From: JAFKKS01 sp039808325
GTDB lineage: Bacteria; Pseudomonadota; Alphaproteobacteria; Rhizobiales; Xanthobacteraceae
DNA length: 23,001 nt
NCBI GenBank assembly: GCA_039808325.1
Contig: JBDHSU010000061.1
Location: 1 to 23,001, forward strand
Direction of reading: 5' to 3'
Shown here: one piece after another, positions 22,176-23,001 of the stretch
Layout: every line of letters starts with the position of its first letter
Numbering within the stretch: position 1 is the stretch's first letter
The notes under the pieces: generated by a model
What the model was told of the DNA's origin: nothing
The model's database searches: none
The model's input: the letters and a program-made list of their open reading frames with translations, nothing else
Made by a program: the position numbers and the translations under genes

Positions 22176-22322
22176 CGACCGGGTGCCGGAAAATGGAATC
22201 CGACTCTCGATGTGACGCTCAGCGAAAAGACCGACGATACGAAAGAGGAGTTTGAGGAAGCCGACAGATTCGACGGCCGCACAAAGCAAACCGCAACGCG
22301 ACAAAGTGAAGGAGGGAACGAC

Positions 22323-23001
22323 GTGATCACTCGCAATTCCTACTCCGTATCTGGATTGAGCGTGCAGGCTGCGATGCTTGCGATGGGAATCCTCGCTTTC
22401 GGCACCGTTCACGCGACGGCGGAGACGCAAACGGTCCGGCTCGCGAAGCAGTTCGGAATTTCTTATCTGCCGCTGACCGTGATGGAGGACAAGAAACTGC
22501 TGGAGGCGCAGGGCAAGAAGCTCGGGCTCGACCTTGCGACGGAATGGGTGAAGTTCACCAGCGGCACGCCGATGAACGAGGCGATCCTGTCCGGGCAGCT
22601 CGATTTTGCCTCCGGCGGCGTCGGCCCGCTGCTCACCATCTGGGGGAAGACGCGCGGCAATGTCGGAGTCAAAGGCGTCTCGGCGCTCAATGCGATGCCG
22701 CTGTTCCTCAACACCACCAATCCCAACGTCAAGACGATCAAGGATTTCACCGACAAGGACCGTATCGCGCTGCCGGCGGTGAAAGTCTCGATCCAGGCGG
22801 TGACGCTGCAGATGGCGGCGGAGAAGGCTTTCGGCAAAGGCCAGCAGAACAAGCTCGACGATATTACCGTGTCGCTCAGCCATCCGGACGGGATGAGCCA
22901 GATGATGGGCGGAAAGTCGGAAATCTCGGCGCATTTCACCTCGGCGCCGTTCCAGTATCAGGAACTCGACGGCAAGCGGGCGCACAAGGTGCTCGACAGC
23001 T
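22323..23001 (+). CDS. ABC transporter substrate-binding protein, NitT/TauT type (partial)
   Basis: The reading frame starts with GTG at 22323, seven bases after a strong AGGAGG, and runs off the window after 226 codons. A signal peptide is visible (hydrophobic segment LSVQAAMLAMGILAFGTV, cleavage likely after VHATA). The mature part has the SsuA/TauA/NMT1-like pattern: VRLAKQFGISYLPLTVMEDKKLLEAQGKK near 40-68, then GTPMNEAILSGQLDFASGGVGP, and NPNVKTIKDFTDKDRIALP. These periplasmic proteins deliver sulfonates, nitrate or other organic anions to ABC importers. Beside a suy-like operon it is a good candidate for sulfolactate or C3-sulfonate uptake. It lies 147 bases after the regulator on the same strand. 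Permease and ATPase genes should follow outside the window. Confidence 0.88.
   Translation, partial: MITRNSYSVSGLSVQAAMLAMGILAFGTVHATAETQTVRLAKQFGISYLPLTVMEDKKLLEAQGKKLGLDLATEWVKFTSGTPMNEAILSGQLDFASGGVGPLLTIWGKTRGNVGVKGVSALNAMPLFLNTTNPNVKTIKDFTDKDRIALPAVKVSIQAVTLQMAAEKAFGKGQQNKLDDITVSLSHPDGMSQMMGGKSEISAHFTSAPFQYQELDGKRAHKVLDS

Noticed and set aside
22172..22255. 27-codon ORF starting in the GntR stop codon (ATGA overlap)
   Set aside because: It has no ribosome-binding site, odd Cys/Arg-rich composition and ends 67 bases before the next gene; likely chance.
21702..22985. 427-codon minus-strand frame across the GntR gene and the binding-protein gene
   Set aside because: It is antisense to a regulator with a clear winged-helix domain and to a binding protein with a signal peptide and strong ribosome-binding site.
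1..23001. CRISPR array, prophage, insertion sequence or defence island
   Set aside because: No regularly spaced repeats, transposase, integrase, phage structural, restriction or toxin-antitoxin genes were seen; the palindromic repeats are dispersed and not an array.

Overview
This looks like a chromosomal segment from a GC-rich alphaproteobacterium, most likely of the order Rhizobiales (Bradyrhizobium/Xanthobacteraceae-like). The support is the membrane-bound ferritin/VIT iron exporter gene (mbfA) with an Irr-type palindrome in front of it, a DUF1127 small protein, a DUF3369-type kinase, and dispersed palindromic elements of a kind familiar from rhizobial intergenic regions. The assignment rests on gene content recalled from memory, not on a search.

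Layout. 1-192: two long imperfect/perfect inverted repeats ahead of hemC. 193-2231: convergent heme genes hemC (unusual signature motifs) and hemE. 2378-6116: an MFS exporter followed by a homodimeric-type pyruvate dehydrogenase E1/transketolase-like enzyme with no E2 or E3 beside it. 6120-8581, minus strand: argE-type deacylase, an L,D-transpeptidase with a UUCG-loop terminator downstream, and a small exported protein. 8582-8901: a palindrome-rich gap. 8902-14393, minus strand: mbfA with a candidate Irr box, then (upstream) an OmpR-type response regulator, a REC-DUF3369-histidine kinase and a membrane histidine kinase, the last three in overlapping order. 14802-17033, plus strand: a TerB-like protein, an SDR oxidoreductase, a possible 27-residue coupled ORF and a class I glutamine amidotransferase. 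17050-17277: a DUF1127 protein with a readable promoter.

17542-23001 is the most coherent functional block. On the minus strand run a small SAF-domain subunit and a large UxaA-family subunit (best read as SuyA and SuyB, (R)-3-sulfolactate sulfo-lyase), a YeiH/UPF0324 anion exporter and an LDH2-type dehydrogenase (ComC-like). Divergently lie a GntR/UTRA regulator and the start of a NitT/TauT-type substrate-binding protein. Together they suggest import of a C3 sulfonate, interconversion of sulfopyruvate and (R)-sulfolactate, desulfonation to pyruvate plus sulfite, and export of sulfite/sulfate. A sigma70-like promoter before suyA has an inverted repeat over its -10 box, a plausible operator for the GntR regulator.

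Three palindromic elements (7419-7466, 8853-8904, 17498-17544) share a core, and each starts at or within the TAG stop codon of a minus-strand gene. No rRNA, tRNA, CRISPR array, insertion sequence or phage gene was seen.
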